DNA from: RI-153 sp041391225
GTDB taxonomy: Bacteria; Chloroflexota; Anaerolineae; Caldilineales; Caldilineaceae
Direction: 5' to 3'
Assembly (NCBI GenBank): GCA_041391225.1
Contig: JAWKOL010000030.1
Coordinates: forward strand, 1 to 64,000
DNA length: 64,000 nt
Made by a program: the position numbers and the translations under genes. The notes below the pieces were generated by a model. The model worked only from the letters and a program-made list of their open reading frames with translations, had not been told where the DNA came from and did no database searches. Positions 1-8,166 of this stretch are shown here, piece after piece; the stretch's first letter is position 1; every line of letters begins with the position of its first letter.

Positions 1-340
<340 letters not shown>

Positions 341-360
341 GCAAGGTCTTTCGGGTGAAG

Positions 361-395
361 AAAGTCAAAAGTCAAAAGGCAAAGTGCAAAAGGGG
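361..395. repeat. Heptamer array (AAAGTCA-type, 5 units)
   Basis: Five consecutive 7-base units of the AAAGTCA/AAAGGCA type lie just upstream of galK. A related array in the opposite orientation lies at 9327-9354. It belongs to the window-wide set of short tandem heptamer repeats. Confidence 0.8.
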
Positions 396-400
396 AGAGA

Positions 401-484
401 TAGAACGCGGATTGAGCGGATTAGGCGGATCTCAGCGGATTTTTTAAAGGAATCTGCTCAAATCCGCCTAATCCGCGTTCTATT
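401..484. repeat. Palindromic 9-mer element, intergenic copy
   Basis: An 84-base imperfect palindrome begins TAGAACGCGGAT and ends ATCCGCGTTCTATT. Its arms are built from GCGGATTNN nonamers and its centre has a T-run. A second copy of 86 bases with the same ends and the same GCGGATTTTTT core lies inside a coding sequence at 56039-56124. Here it fills the gap between the TIM-barrel gene and galK. Confidence 0.85.
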
Positions 485-506
485 CAATCTCCTAATCCCT
501 CAGTCT

Positions 507-1361
507 CTAATCTCCCGATTCGGCCCAGGCGCGGCGCAGCATTTCCACGCTCCTGGGCATGGCCGTGGACGCGTTTTCGGCGCCCTCCATTTCGATGGAG
601 CAGTAGCCGTTCCAGCCGGCATTGCGCAGGATGCGGAAGATGCGGGCGTAGTCGAGATCGAGCGTGTACCAGGTGCCGCCGCCGTGGTAGGTCTTGGCGT
701 GGGCCAGCCAGATGTGCGGGGCGACTTTTTCCATGGCCGCGTACATGTCGTCCTCGAAGAGGAAGTTGCCCATGTCGAGGATCGCTTTGAGCCACGGCGA
801 GTTGACGCCCTGCAGGATGCGCAGCATATCGTCGGCGAAGGTGGTGAGTCCCCAATGGTTCTCTAGCAGGAGCATCACACCGCGCTTTTCGGCATGGGGC
901 AGACATTCTTCAATGGCGTCGATGACCCAGTTGAAGCCGTCGTCACGGGTGGCGCCGGGCCACGGTTCCACCCAGCCCTTGGCCTGGATCAGATCGTCGA
1001 AACTGCCACCCTTTCGGAAGCCGCCCGAGTTGACGCGGATCGAGGGGATGCCCATCTCGTGGGCCATGTCGATACAGGCCAGGGTGTGGTCGATGTGCTG
1101 TTTGCGCACCGCCGGGTCATCGTGGACGAAATCCTGGTGGATCGAGAGGTTGTAGATGTCCAGGCCGAGCGAAAAGGCGTGGCGCTTGAGCTTCTGCAAA
1201 TAGCTATTTTCGTCGGACTCCATCTGACGGTGCAGGATCTCGATCCCCTGCAAACCGAGGGCATGGGCGGCGTCCATCACCAGTTCAATTGGTACCTTCT
1301 CGGGCAGAAAATGCCAATAGGAATAGGTGGAGGTGCCGAGGCGGAGAGGGGTGGTAGGCAT
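507..1361 (-). CDS. Sugar phosphate isomerase/epimerase-like TIM barrel protein
   Basis: A 284-residue protein of the AP-endonuclease-2/xylose isomerase-like TIM-barrel superfamily, cytoplasmic, probably a metal-dependent sugar or inositol isomerase, epimerase or dehydratase. The superfamily features visible are the acidic strand ends LLLENHWGLTT, ILDMGNFLFED and HAKTYH, and the C-terminal SIEMEG. A Shine-Dalgarno AGGAG lies 8 bases before the ATG. Two Gfo/Idh/MocA oxidoreductases are encoded upstream on the same strand, a common partnership in inositol and rare-sugar catabolism. The exact substrate cannot be read from the sequence. Confidence 0.85.
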   Translation of the reverse strand: MPTTPLRLGTSTYSYWHFLPEKVPIELVMDAAHALGLQGIEILHRQMESDENSYLQKLKRHAFSLGLDIYNLSIHQDFVHDDPAVRKQHIDHTLACIDMAHEMGIPSIRVNSGGFRKGGSFDDLIQAKGWVEPWPGATRDDGFNWVIDAIEECLPHAEKRGVMLLLENHWGLTTFADDMLRILQGVNSPWLKAILDMGNFLFEDDMYAAMEKVAPHIWLAHAKTYHGGGTWYTLDLDYARIFRILRNAGWNGYCSIEMEGAENASTAMPRSVEMLRRAWAESGD

Positions 1362-1399
1362 GGTTTTATCTCCTCAAGGTGGATGTCGGATTGGATCAA

Positions 1400-1552
1400 T
1401 TTACGATTTGCGATTGACGATTGACGATTGTCGTGTTGAGTGAGCGATCACGTTGTGAGGTTGTTGTCGTTTTGAGTAAACAGAGAAACACACCCACATT
1501 GAGACCTCACACTCTACGAGACAATCGTAAATCGTAAATCGTCAATCGTAAA
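1400..1552. repeat. Inverted heptamer arrays (CGATTGA/CGATTTG family)
   Basis: The left arm (about 1400-1435) and right arm (about 1517-1552) each consist of 4-5 units of TTACGAT/CGATTGA type in opposite orientation, separated by about 80 bases without a recognisable gene. The right arm supplies the stop codon and last residues of the oxidoreductase that ends at 1542. Confidence 0.8.
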
Positions 1553-2545
1553 TTTTAATGGGTTTGCCCGTCCGCGCGGACTCGTAGGCCGCCAGCGCCA
1601 CTTCCATCGCCTTGAGGCCGTCTTTGCCGGTGATGGAGGGGGCACGGTCTTCGCGGATCATGGAGACGAAGTCTTTGATCAGGCCGAGGTCGATGTCGCT
1701 GCCCCAGCCAGCCCACTTGCTCTTGCCCACTTGGTTCGAGGCGACGGTGAGTTGCTGGCTGAAGGCGTCGGTGCGCACCATGCCCTTGTCGCCCAGGACT
1801 TCGATCTTGACGTCGCCCCAGGTGAGATAGCTGGACGGGCGCGACCAACTCGTGTCCAATGTGCCGTAGACGCCGTTGCTCAGTTGGAAAGAGAGCAACC
1901 CGGCGTCGTCGATGCCCAGATCGGGGTAGACGAGGCTGTCGCCCACTTCGGCGTAGACTTCGGTGACCTCCGCGCCCCAGAACCAGCGCAGCACGTCAAT
2001 CACATGGACGGTGTGATCGATCACGGCGCCGCCGCCGGACATCTCCTTTTGCACGAACCAGCCGCCGGGCAGGTAGCCGTGGTTGGTGCATTTGGCGCTG
2101 AAGATGCGACCCAACTTGCCTTCATCCAGGATCTCTTTTAAGCGCTGCATCACGGGTGAAAAGCGCACAGGGAAAGCGATCTGTAGCTTCGTATCGGTCC
2201 GCGCGCAGGCGTCGATGATGGCTTGTGCGTCTTCGACGGTGGTGGCGATGGGCTTCTCGCACAGGATCGCTTTCAGCGCCCGGCGGCCTGTTCCACCATT
2301 GGGCGGTGCTTCACGTTTTCGGAGCAGATGATCACTGCGTCCAGCCCGCTGTCGAGCAGGGCGTTGGCGTCGGCGAAGAATTTTGTCTCAAAATTGGTGG
2401 CCTGCTGTCTGCCGCGCTGGGCATTTTCATCGAAGATCCCCACGATCTCCACCCCAGGGATCTGTCGCAGCGCATTCGCATAGGAAACCGCATGCATGTG
2501 GGCGAAGCTGATCATGCCGATGCGGAGAGAAGAATTATTCGTCAT
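1542..2545 (-). CDS. Gfo/Idh/MocA family oxidoreductase (one apparent frameshift)
   Basis: An NAD(P)-dependent sugar or inositol dehydrogenase-type oxidoreductase. The N-terminal Rossmann part (2273-2545) reads GMISFAHMHAVSYANAL, then DAVIICSENVKH. The frame then shifts near 2278, and the continuation carries the hallmark CEKPIATT and the C-terminal Gfo/Idh/MocA fold (DHTVHVIDVLRWFWG). Read through the shift it is about 334 residues, the normal family length. The glycine-rich loop is unusual (GxxSFxH instead of GxGxxG). The last residues, KPIKIYD, lie in a heptamer array. A second family member lies upstream on the same strand. I read the shift as an indel, not decay, because both halves are conserved. 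Confidence 0.8.
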
Positions 2546-2582
2546 AGTGGCTGTCGCTTTCTATGAATGTTGACTTGTTGAG

Positions 2583-2700
2583 ATAGTACGTAGTGCGTAG
2601 CGCGTAATCCGTGGAGGAACTGATTTCGTTATTGACACACATTCGGTCCAAGAAAGCGCGCCAAGATGCTTGACGTCTACGCACTACGAACTACGCACTA
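2583..2700. repeat. Inverted heptamer arrays (GTAGTGC family)
   Basis: Left arm at about 2583-2611 with GTAGTGC-type units and right arm at about 2677-2700 with their reverse complement, flanking 65 bases of unique sequence. The right arm overlaps the end of the next gene, whose stop is read from AGTGCGTAG. Confidence 0.8.
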
Positions 2701-3704
2701 AAATCTTCAATCCGCACTGGCTCCCCACGCTTCTCCGACTCAATCGCGGCCAAGGAGATCTTCACCGCCATCAGGCCGTCATGCGCGGTGACGCTGAAGG
2801 GTTTCTTGTTCTCCACGCAGTCGAGGAAGTGGGCCAATTCGGCGTAATAGGGATCGTCTTCGTCGGCCAGGGGACTGGCGGATGACGTCGTGACATCGGC
2901 GGGGCTGTCACTGTCGAAGAGGGTGAGTTCTAGCGGATCACGGTCGAGCGAGTCCCATTCGAGCAGGCCGTCGGTGCCGGCGATTTCGACGCGGGTGCGG
3001 AAGGTTCCCGGCGCAAAGGCCCAGCCACCTTCGATGTGACCGATGGCGCCGTTCTCGAAGCGCAGGGTGATCAGGGTGTGGTCTTTGGGCAGGCCGGCGT
3101 CCATGAGTCCGCGCGCGAAGACGCGTTCTACTTCGCCAAAGCACCAGCGCACGTAGTCGATGTCGTGGATGCTCACGTCGAGGATGACGCCGCCGCTCTG
3201 GTTGAAGTCGGCGTAGTAGGCGCTGCTGAAGGCGTTGCCCGCCCGCGGCATCGAGCCGCCGCGCACAGTGCGGATCACGGCGGGCTTGCCCAGCGCGCCG
3301 CTGTCCAATGTCTCCTTGGCTTTGGCGTATTGCGGGAAGAAGCGCACCACCTGGGCCACGAAGAGCGGCGTGCCGGTGCGTTCTACAGCTTCGACGATTT
3401 CGTAGCAATCGCTCAGGTGACGCGACAATGGCTTCTCACACGCCATTGGCACGCCCGCTTCCGCTGCGGCCAGCACCGGTTCCTTGTGTGCCACGGCTGT
3501 GGTGCAGATGTCCACGGCGTCGACAGCGTCGAACAAGTTGCTCATCGAGGCGAACACCTTGCCGCCGTACTGGTCCACGGCGCGCTGCGCCGCTTCGGGG
3601 ACAATGTCGTAGTAACCGGCGATCTCCACGCCGGGCATCTTGGCCCAGCGGTCGGCGTGGACGCGGGCAATGGCGCCCGCGCCGATGATTCCGATCTTTT
3701 TCAT
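2691..3704 (-). CDS. Gfo/Idh/MocA family oxidoreductase
   Basis: A 337-residue NAD(P)-dependent oxidoreductase, probably acting on a sugar, sugar acid or cyclitol. It begins MKKIGIIGAGAIARVHADR with the dinucleotide-binding GxGxxA loop. It has CEKPLSRHLS (the EKP motif of the family) near residue 95 and the GGVILDVSIHDIDYVRW segment of the C-terminal domain. I chose the ATG at 3704 because GGAG precedes it at normal distance. An open frame extends 39 codons further upstream but has no family similarity. The stop codon lies inside a GTAGTGC heptamer array. Confidence 0.9.
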   Translation of the reverse strand: MKKIGIIGAGAIARVHADRWAKMPGVEIAGYYDIVPEAAQRAVDQYGGKVFASMSNLFDAVDAVDICTTAVAHKEPVLAAAEAGVPMACEKPLSRHLSDCYEIVEAVERTGTPLFVAQVVRFFPQYAKAKETLDSGALGKPAVIRTVRGGSMPRAGNAFSSAYYADFNQSGGVILDVSIHDIDYVRWCFGEVERVFARGLMDAGLPKDHTLITLRFENGAIGHIEGGWAFAPGTFRTRVEIAGTDGLLEWDSLDRDPLELTLFDSDSPADVTTSSASPLADEDDPYYAELAHFLDCVENKKPFSVTAHDGLMAVKISLAAIESEKRGEPVRIEDFSA

Positions 3705-3742
3705 GGCAGTGACTCCGCTGTGGGATGGGGCGATTGAAGATT

Positions 3743-3779
3743 TATGCATTACGCATTGTGACGCATTTGGATTACGATT
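3743..3779. repeat. Short degenerate heptamer array
   Basis: Units of the GCATTAC/GCATTGT type lie between the oxidoreductase start and the exonuclease end. The exonuclease stop codon (TAA, complement of 3772-3774) lies in it. Confidence 0.55.
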
Positions 3780-4341
3780 CACCGGCCACGTGGAGCAACA
3801 CTGCCCGTGCCAGTCGGGCATCGTCCGCGGCGCGGTGACTGTTGGGGAGGTCGAGCCGACATTGGCGACCGGCCTTTTCCAGGCTTTGCCAGCGGAAGCC
3901 GCCGTAACCGCGTTCGCCGTAAAAGCGGGCGTAGATCTGCATGATGCAGAAGGCAGTGAGGGCGTCGTGGCGCCAGTCGAGGCGGGCGAAGCGGTGCGAT
4001 TGGGCCAGCATGCGCAGATCGAAATCGGCGTTGTAGATGCCGACGGTTCGTTCGCGGAGGATCATCTCGATCTGCGGCCACAGGTCGGGCCATGCGGGCG
4101 CATCTGTAACCGTTGCATTGGATATGCCGTGGATGCGCGCCGCGTCGGCGGGGATCGGATAGCGCGGCTTGACCAGGCTCTCAAAGAGCGGCGCACCATC
4201 GTGATCAAGGATCGCAATTTCGATGATTTCGGCGCGGTCATCAAGGCCGGTGGTTTCGGTATCCAGGTAGATGGGCTTTTGCGTAAGCAGCCGCTGCGCC
4301 TCTTCGACGGCACTCTGGCGTACTGCGCTTTGGGTAGGCAT
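3772..4341 (-). CDS. DEDDh 3'-5' exonuclease (DnaQ-like)
   Basis: A 189-residue exonuclease domain of the DnaQ/RNase T superfamily that hydrolyses nucleic acid from the 3' end with two metal ions. All three Exo motifs are visible: DTETTG (D27, E29), YNADFDLRML (D106) and HRAADDA (H169, D173 or D174), the DEDDh variant. It consists of the catalytic domain only, so it could be a stand-alone repair or RNA-processing exonuclease or an epsilon-like subunit. It has no obvious functional link to its neighbours and ends inside a short repeat. Confidence 0.9.
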   Translation of the reverse strand: MPTQSAVRQSAVEEAQRLLTQKPIYLDTETTGLDDRAEIIEIAILDHDGAPLFESLVKPRYPIPADAARIHGISNATVTDAPAWPDLWPQIEMILRERTVGIYNADFDLRMLAQSHRFARLDWRHDALTAFCIMQIYARFYGERGYGGFRWQSLEKAGRQCRLDLPNSHRAADDARLARAVLLHVAGES

Positions 4342-4610
4342 GGGGATAATCCAGTCTGGTTGCTGCAGATTACGGATATCTCATTCTACTCTGCCGTTGC
4401 GTCTTCGGCAACTTGGGGCGGCATGTTTGGGGTGCCTCTCAGGCCGGAGACCAACCTTCTAGGCAGTGTATAGTAAAATTGTAGTAAGCCGCTCATCCAC
4501 GATCTATGCCCTGAACGTGCAGCAATATCGCACTTTGCCTCGGGCTGAATTGTGGCGATATTATGATTTCATGCAGACAATCAATCGCTTCGGCAGAAGG
4601 AGCAGCAGGT
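4342..4610. other. Intergenic region without a recognisable gene
   Basis: About 270 bases between the exonuclease start and the nucleotidyltransferase operon. Short open frames exist on both strands but none has a credible start, ribosome-binding site or family resemblance. The region is somewhat AT-richer around 4465-4485, and a TATAGT hexamer at about 4470 could be a -10 element, but no matching -35 is present. Confidence 0.4.
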
Positions 4611-4667
4611 ATGGCAAATGAAATATACGTCGAGTCGTTTGATGCCTGGATGGAGAATCGACTGTAG
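4611..4667 (+). CDS. Possible 18-residue leader ORF abutting the next gene
   Basis: The short frame MANEIYVESFDAWMENRL is preceded by a good ribosome-binding site (AGAAGGAG, about 9 bases before the ATG). Its TAG stop is directly followed by the ATG of the nucleotidyltransferase, so the two would be translationally coupled. I do not recognise it. It could be a coupling leader, the remnant of a longer gene whose upstream frame is open to 4515, or chance. Confidence 0.3.
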   Translation: MANEIYVESFDAWMENRL

Positions 4668-5312
4668 ATGACAAGGCAATCTATTTCGTCGGTTGCTGCC
4701 GTCATCGCCGCTGCGGGCATGAGCCGTCGCATGGGCGAGTTTAAGCAACTGCTGCCCTGGGGAAAGTCCACTGTGATCGAATCCGTCGTCGGCGCCCTGG
4801 CTTCAGCGGGCGCGTCGCCGATCCTGTGTGTGGTCGGTCACCGCGGGGATGAGGTCGCCGTCGTGCTGGCTGAATCCGCGGCGCGGGTGCTGCACAACCC
4901 CGATTTCGCCGAAATCGAGATGCTGCGATCCTACCAGATCGGCGTCCGCTCATTGCTCGATGCCGCGCAAAATGATCCGCCCGGCGCGCTGCTGGCCCTT
5001 GGCGATCAGCCCCACATTCCCGTGGATGTGATCGCACGTATCATCGAACAGGCGGGGCGCACGCCGGATCGGATCGTGATCCCCAGCCACAACCTGCGCC
5101 GAGGTCACCCGATCTACCTGCCGCGGCGTCTGTGGCCCGATCTCCTGGCCCTGACCGCGGATCAATCCCTGCGCGATCTGCTCAACCGTCCTGGTGAAGA
5201 GATCGTGTATGTCGAGGTCGACACCGATGCCATCCGTCGGGATATGGATTATTGGGCGGAGTATCGGGCGCTTGTGGAGGAGACGACGGGCGACCAATCA
5301 ACCAATGCTTAG
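4668..5312 (+). CDS. MocA-like nucleotidyltransferase
   Basis: A 214-residue NTP-transferase of the MobA/MocA type, likely a molybdenum-cofactor cytidylyltransferase. It opens with the nucleotide-binding AAVIAAAGMSRRMGEFKQLL (G-x-S-x-R-M-G and the lysine of KQLLPWG). It has LALGDQPHIP (the metal-binding aspartate) near residue 108 and RRGHPIYLPRRLW, typical of the CoxI/XdhC-associated MocA branch. The XdhC-type gene follows 10 bases downstream with its own AGGAG, so the pair probably matures a molybdenum hydroxylase. No hydroxylase subunit gene lies in the window. Confidence 0.87.
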   Translation: MTRQSISSVAAVIAAAGMSRRMGEFKQLLPWGKSTVIESVVGALASAGASPILCVVGHRGDEVAVVLAESAARVLHNPDFAEIEMLRSYQIGVRSLLDAAQNDPPGALLALGDQPHIPVDVIARIIEQAGRTPDRIVIPSHNLRRGHPIYLPRRLWPDLLALTADQSLRDLLNRPGEEIVYVEVDTDAIRRDMDYWAEYRALVEETTGDQSTNA

Positions 5313-5322
5313 GAGCAACACC

Positions 5323-5655
5323 ATGTCAACCACCATCTATCATCACCTGCAAAAGATGATCGACGAGGGCAACAGCGTCGCCGTAGCCACCATCGTCGAC
5401 GCCAAAGGATCGGTGCCGCGCGAGGTGGGCGCCAAGATGATCATTCATCCGTTGGGCAAACATGTGGGGACGGTGGGCGGCGGCTGCGGCGAAGCGGATG
5501 TGATCCGCGCCGGGCTGGACGTGATCCAAGATGGCATCCCCCGTACCGTCCATGTGGACCTGACCGAAGACATCTCCATGCAGGCGTCGGGGGTGTGCGG
5601 CGGGGTGATGGATGTATTTGTGGAGCGATGGGGAGAAATAATTCGTAATGCGTAA
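5323..5655 (+). CDS. xdhC: XdhC/CoxI N-terminal domain protein
   Basis: A 110-residue protein equal to the N-terminal XdhC/CoxI domain, which binds molybdenum cofactor and helps sulfurate or insert it into xanthine or CO dehydrogenase-type enzymes. Conserved motifs are GSVPREVGAKM and GTVGGGCGEADV, the latter with the invariant cysteine. The ATG at 5323 has AGGAG 7 bases upstream. The Rossmann-like C-terminal half seen in full-length XdhC is absent here and is found as a separate gene at 6626. The last residues IIRNA and the stop codon are encoded by a heptamer array. Confidence 0.88.
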   Translation: MSTTIYHHLQKMIDEGNSVAVATIVDAKGSVPREVGAKMIIHPLGKHVGTVGGGCGEADVIRAGLDVIQDGIPRTVHVDLTEDISMQASGVCGGVMDVFVERWGEIIRNA

Positions 5656-5733
5656 TTGGTCAACAAAGTTGTTTCCCAGTGGGGAATGACTTCGTTGACC
5701 AATTACGCATTACGCATCACGAATTACGCACTA
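5645..5733. repeat. Perfect 20-bp inverted repeat of TAATGCG/ATTACGC heptamers
   Basis: 5645-5664 and 5694-5713 are exact reverse complements (GTAATGCGTAATTGGTCAAC). Further ATTACGC-type units continue to about 5733. It lies between the convergent xdhC and terC genes and contains the xdhC stop codon, so it may serve as a bidirectional terminator, but it has no U-tract. Confidence 0.9.
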
Positions 5734-6516
5734 CTTTCGCTTACGCCCCGCCCCACCCTTCGCAGCTGCCATCGATGGGCGATTGTGCAGCTTCACCGGT
5801 TGGGATTTGCCGCGCAATTGCAGGTTGATCAGCTCGACGACGAAGCTGAAGGACATGGCGAAGTAGGCGTAGTTCTTGAGGTGGAGTTCTTCCACCGACT
5901 CGTGTAGCCATCCTTCGAGGACGAGCAGGAAGCCGATGAGGATCAAAAAGGCCAGCGCCAGGATCTTCATGGTGGGGTGGCGTTCGACAAACTCGCTGAT
6001 CGGCCCGGCAAAGAACAGCATCATGGCCGCCGCCACGACCACCGCCGGTACCATGACGATCAACTCGCCGGAGATGCCCACGGCGGTGATCACCGAATCC
6101 AGCGAGAAGACGATGTCGATGAGCACGATCTGGAAGATCACCGAAGCGAAGGACGCCGCCACCTTGGCCGCGCCGGTGTGATCCGATGCTTCCAACTTCT
6201 CGTGGATCTCGTAAGTGCTCTTGCCGATGAGGAAAAGCCCACCGACCAGCAAAATCAGGTCGCGGCCTGAGATGTCGTTGCCGAAGATGTTGAAGAGTGG
6301 TTGCGTCAACTGCATGATCCAGGTGATGCTCAGTAGCAGGAGAATGCGCGTGATCACTGCCAGGCCAATGCCGGTGGAGCGAGCGCGAGCTTGCTGCTCT
6401 TGGGGTAGTTTACTGCTCAAAATGGCGATGAAAATCACGTTGTCGATGCCAAGCACAATCTCCAGCGCCACCAATGTGAGCAATGCGACGATGCTTTCGG
6501 CAGTGAGAAAGTCCAT
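5731..6516 (-). CDS. TerC family integral membrane protein
   Basis: A 261-residue multi-spanning membrane protein of the TerC/YkoY/Alx family, implicated in manganese export and metallation of exported proteins in several bacteria. The first helix carries VALEIVLGIDNVIFIAIL with the family acidic residues, and a matching FQIVLIDIVFSLDSVITAVG lies in the second half of the pseudo-repeat. There are about seven hydrophobic segments and a basic C-terminus (AGRKRK). I chose the start MDFLTAES because AAAGGA precedes it; the frame is open 15 codons further upstream. It lies convergently between the two XdhC parts and abuts a repeat. Confidence 0.88.
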   Translation of the reverse strand: MDFLTAESIVALLTLVALEIVLGIDNVIFIAILSSKLPQEQQARARSTGIGLAVITRILLLLSITWIMQLTQPLFNIFGNDISGRDLILLVGGLFLIGKSTYEIHEKLEASDHTGAAKVAASFASVIFQIVLIDIVFSLDSVITAVGISGELIVMVPAVVVAAAMMLFFAGPISEFVERHPTMKILALAFLILIGFLLVLEGWLHESVEELHLKNYAYFAMSFSFVVELINLQLRGKSQPVKLHNRPSMAAAKGGAGRKRK

Positions 6517-6564
6517 ACGAAGTCCTTTGTTGTTGCGGGCAAGATTGAACGATTGAACCAAACC

Positions 6565-6592
6565 ATTGTATCAGGAACGCCAGTTCGCGCAA
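6565..6592 (-). promoter_or_regulatory. Predicted sigma70-type promoter for terC
   Basis: On the minus strand TTGCGC (complement of 6587-6592) and TACAAT (complement of 6565-6570) are separated by 16 bases, about 50 bases before the terC start. Prediction from sequence only. Confidence 0.45.
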
Positions 6593-6625
6593 TCCTGATT
6601 CACATTAGATTGGATACACAAAACG

Positions 6626-7462
6626 ATGTATCGCGCAGTCATCGAAGCGTTGACCGATTCTATCGAACGCCGTGAGGCGGTGGCGCTGGTCACTGTCACC
6701 GCGGGGGAAGGGGCTTTCGCCGCCAAGGTGGGGAACCACGCCGTCGTCTGGCCCGATGTGGACCGAACGCCGGTGGGCGCGCTTGATCTGGGATCGCTAG
6801 AATCACAGGCGTTGGCAGATGTGCGTGCTGCCATCGCCGACAAAGCCCACCGCGCGCTGAACTACGAGGTCGATCAGGGCAAGGTTTCGCTGTTCGTAGA
6901 GGTGCAGCGACGCCCACCGCACTTGATCATTGTCGGGGCAGGGCATATCGCCGTGCCGTTGGCCGCCATCGCCAAAATCAGCGAATTTGAAGTCACCGTG
7001 CTCGATGACCGGCCCCAGTACGCCCACGCCGCCCGCTTCCCCACTGCGGATCAGGTGATCGCCGGCCCCTTCCGCGCCGAATTGGACAGGTTACGCCAGG
7101 GCAAACCTGTCTTCGATAACGACACATACATCGTCCTCGTGACGCGAGGGCATCAATACGATGTGGATTCGCTGCTGGAGGTGATCGACGATCCGCTGGC
7201 CTACATCGGCATGATCGGCAGCCAACGGCGCATCCGCGCTGTCTTCGATCTGTTGGAGGAAGAGCAGGGGATCGACCCGCGCAAGTTCGACGCCGTCTAC
7301 GCGCCCATCGGCATCGACATTGCCGCCATCACCCCGGCCGAGATCGCCGTCTGCATCATTGCCGAGATCATCAACGTTATGCGCGGTGGGCCGGCGGAGG
7401 GGCTGAGTGGGCAGATTCGGCGCGAACGGGTGGAGAGAGTGGCGCGAATTAGGGGGAATTAA
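6626..7462 (+). CDS. xdhC: XdhC family protein with Rossmann C-terminal domain
   Basis: A 278-residue XdhC-type maturation factor. The C-terminal half is the XdhC Rossmann-like domain: HLIIVGAGHIAVPLAAIA (GxGxxxxP) around residue 100, VTVLDDRPQYA, YIVLVTRGHQYD and the signature YIGMIGSQRR. The N-terminal 80 residues align by eye with the XdhC/CoxI domain, but the GSxPR and GGGC motifs are replaced (GEGAFAAKVGNH, VGALDLGSLES), so the conserved cysteine is missing. It may act together with the 110-residue protein at 5323, which keeps those motifs. No strong ribosome-binding site is seen before the ATG. Confidence 0.87.
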   Translation: MYRAVIEALTDSIERREAVALVTVTAGEGAFAAKVGNHAVVWPDVDRTPVGALDLGSLESQALADVRAAIADKAHRALNYEVDQGKVSLFVEVQRRPPHLIIVGAGHIAVPLAAIAKISEFEVTVLDDRPQYAHAARFPTADQVIAGPFRAELDRLRQGKPVFDNDTYIVLVTRGHQYDVDSLLEVIDDPLAYIGMIGSQRRIRAVFDLLEEEQGIDPRKFDAVYAPIGIDIAAITPAEIAVCIIAEIINVMRGGPAEGLSGQIRRERVERVARIRGN

Positions 7463-7503
7463 CGATTTGCGATTGACGATTGTCAATCATCAATCGCAAA
7501 TCG
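7463..7503. repeat. 19-bp inverted repeat of CGATTTG/CGATTGA heptamers
   Basis: 7463-7481 and 7485-7503 pair with one mismatch around a 3-base loop. It sits exactly between the convergent xdhC and esterase genes and touches both stop codons. Possible terminator hairpin without a U-tract. Confidence 0.85.
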
Positions 7504-8166
7504 TCAATCGACAGTTTTCTCAATCAAGTCCCGCACAAACTCAATCTCGTCTTCATTCACGGTATGCCCCATGCCGGGGTAGATGCGCTTTGTCACCGCC
7601 GCGCCCATGCGCTCGAAGACAGCGGCGGATTCGTCTACGCGCTCCAACGGGATGTGGAAATCGACGTCGCTACAGCCGAGGAAGACGGGTGTGCCGTCCA
7701 TGCTGCCGCCGAAATGCCACTGTGTGCCGGGTGGACCGATCAACCCGCCGCTCAGACCCACGATGCCGCCGAAGCGGCCCGCGTTGCGCACGGCGTACTC
7801 CTGTACCAGACACGCCCCTTGCGAAAACCCAAGTAGAACCACCTTCTCCTGTGGTATGCTCTGTTCGCTCAATTGCAACACCAGGCTGTCTACCAACGCC
7901 AGCGCCGAGGACAGATCCGGCTCGTTGCTCTCAATCGGCGCGATGAAACGGTTGGGATACCAGGTGTTGCGCGCAGCCTGCGGCGCCACGTAGACGAACC
8001 TCTCCTGCACCAACATGCGCGCCAGCCCCAGGATGTCCGCGGCGCTGCTGCCCCGCCCGTGGACGAGGATCATGGCGGCTTCGGCCTCGCTCAATGTTGC
8101 ACCAAGTGTGTACACTGGCATCCCGCCATGCGGCGCAAGGACGTGCTTCGTCTCCAATTCGCTCAT
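7504..8166 (-). CDS. Phospholipase/carboxylesterase family hydrolase (MhqD-like)
   Basis: A 220-residue serine hydrolase of the phospholipase/carboxylesterase alpha/beta family, cytoplasmic. Visible catalytic elements are the nucleophile elbow GFSQGA (S115), an acidic residue in SDVDFHIP (near 167-169) and the histidine of MGHTVNEDE (H201); ILVHGRGSS forms the oxyanion loop. Its ATG overlaps the stop of the upstream dioxygenase by 4 bases (ATGA), so the two are translationally coupled. The same pairing occurs in Bacillus mhqED/mhqNOP. Likely role: hydrolysing ring-cleavage or quinone-adduct products. The stop codon lies next to a heptamer array. Confidence 0.87.
   Translation of the reverse strand: MSELETKHVLAPHGGMPVYTLGATLSEAEAAMILVHGRGSSAADILGLARMLVQERFVYVAPQAARNTWYPNRFIAPIESNEPDLSSALALVDSLVLQLSEQSIPQEKVVLLGFSQGACLVQEYAVRNAGRFGGIVGLSGGLIGPPGTQWHFGGSMDGTPVFLGCSDVDFHIPLERVDESAAVFERMGAAVTKRIYPGMGHTVNEDEIEFVRDLIEKTVD

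Noticed and set aside
5731..6516. A tellurite-resistance operon based on the TerC family protein
   Set aside because: No terZ/terD-type gene is nearby. TerC-family proteins are widespread and more often linked to manganese handling.
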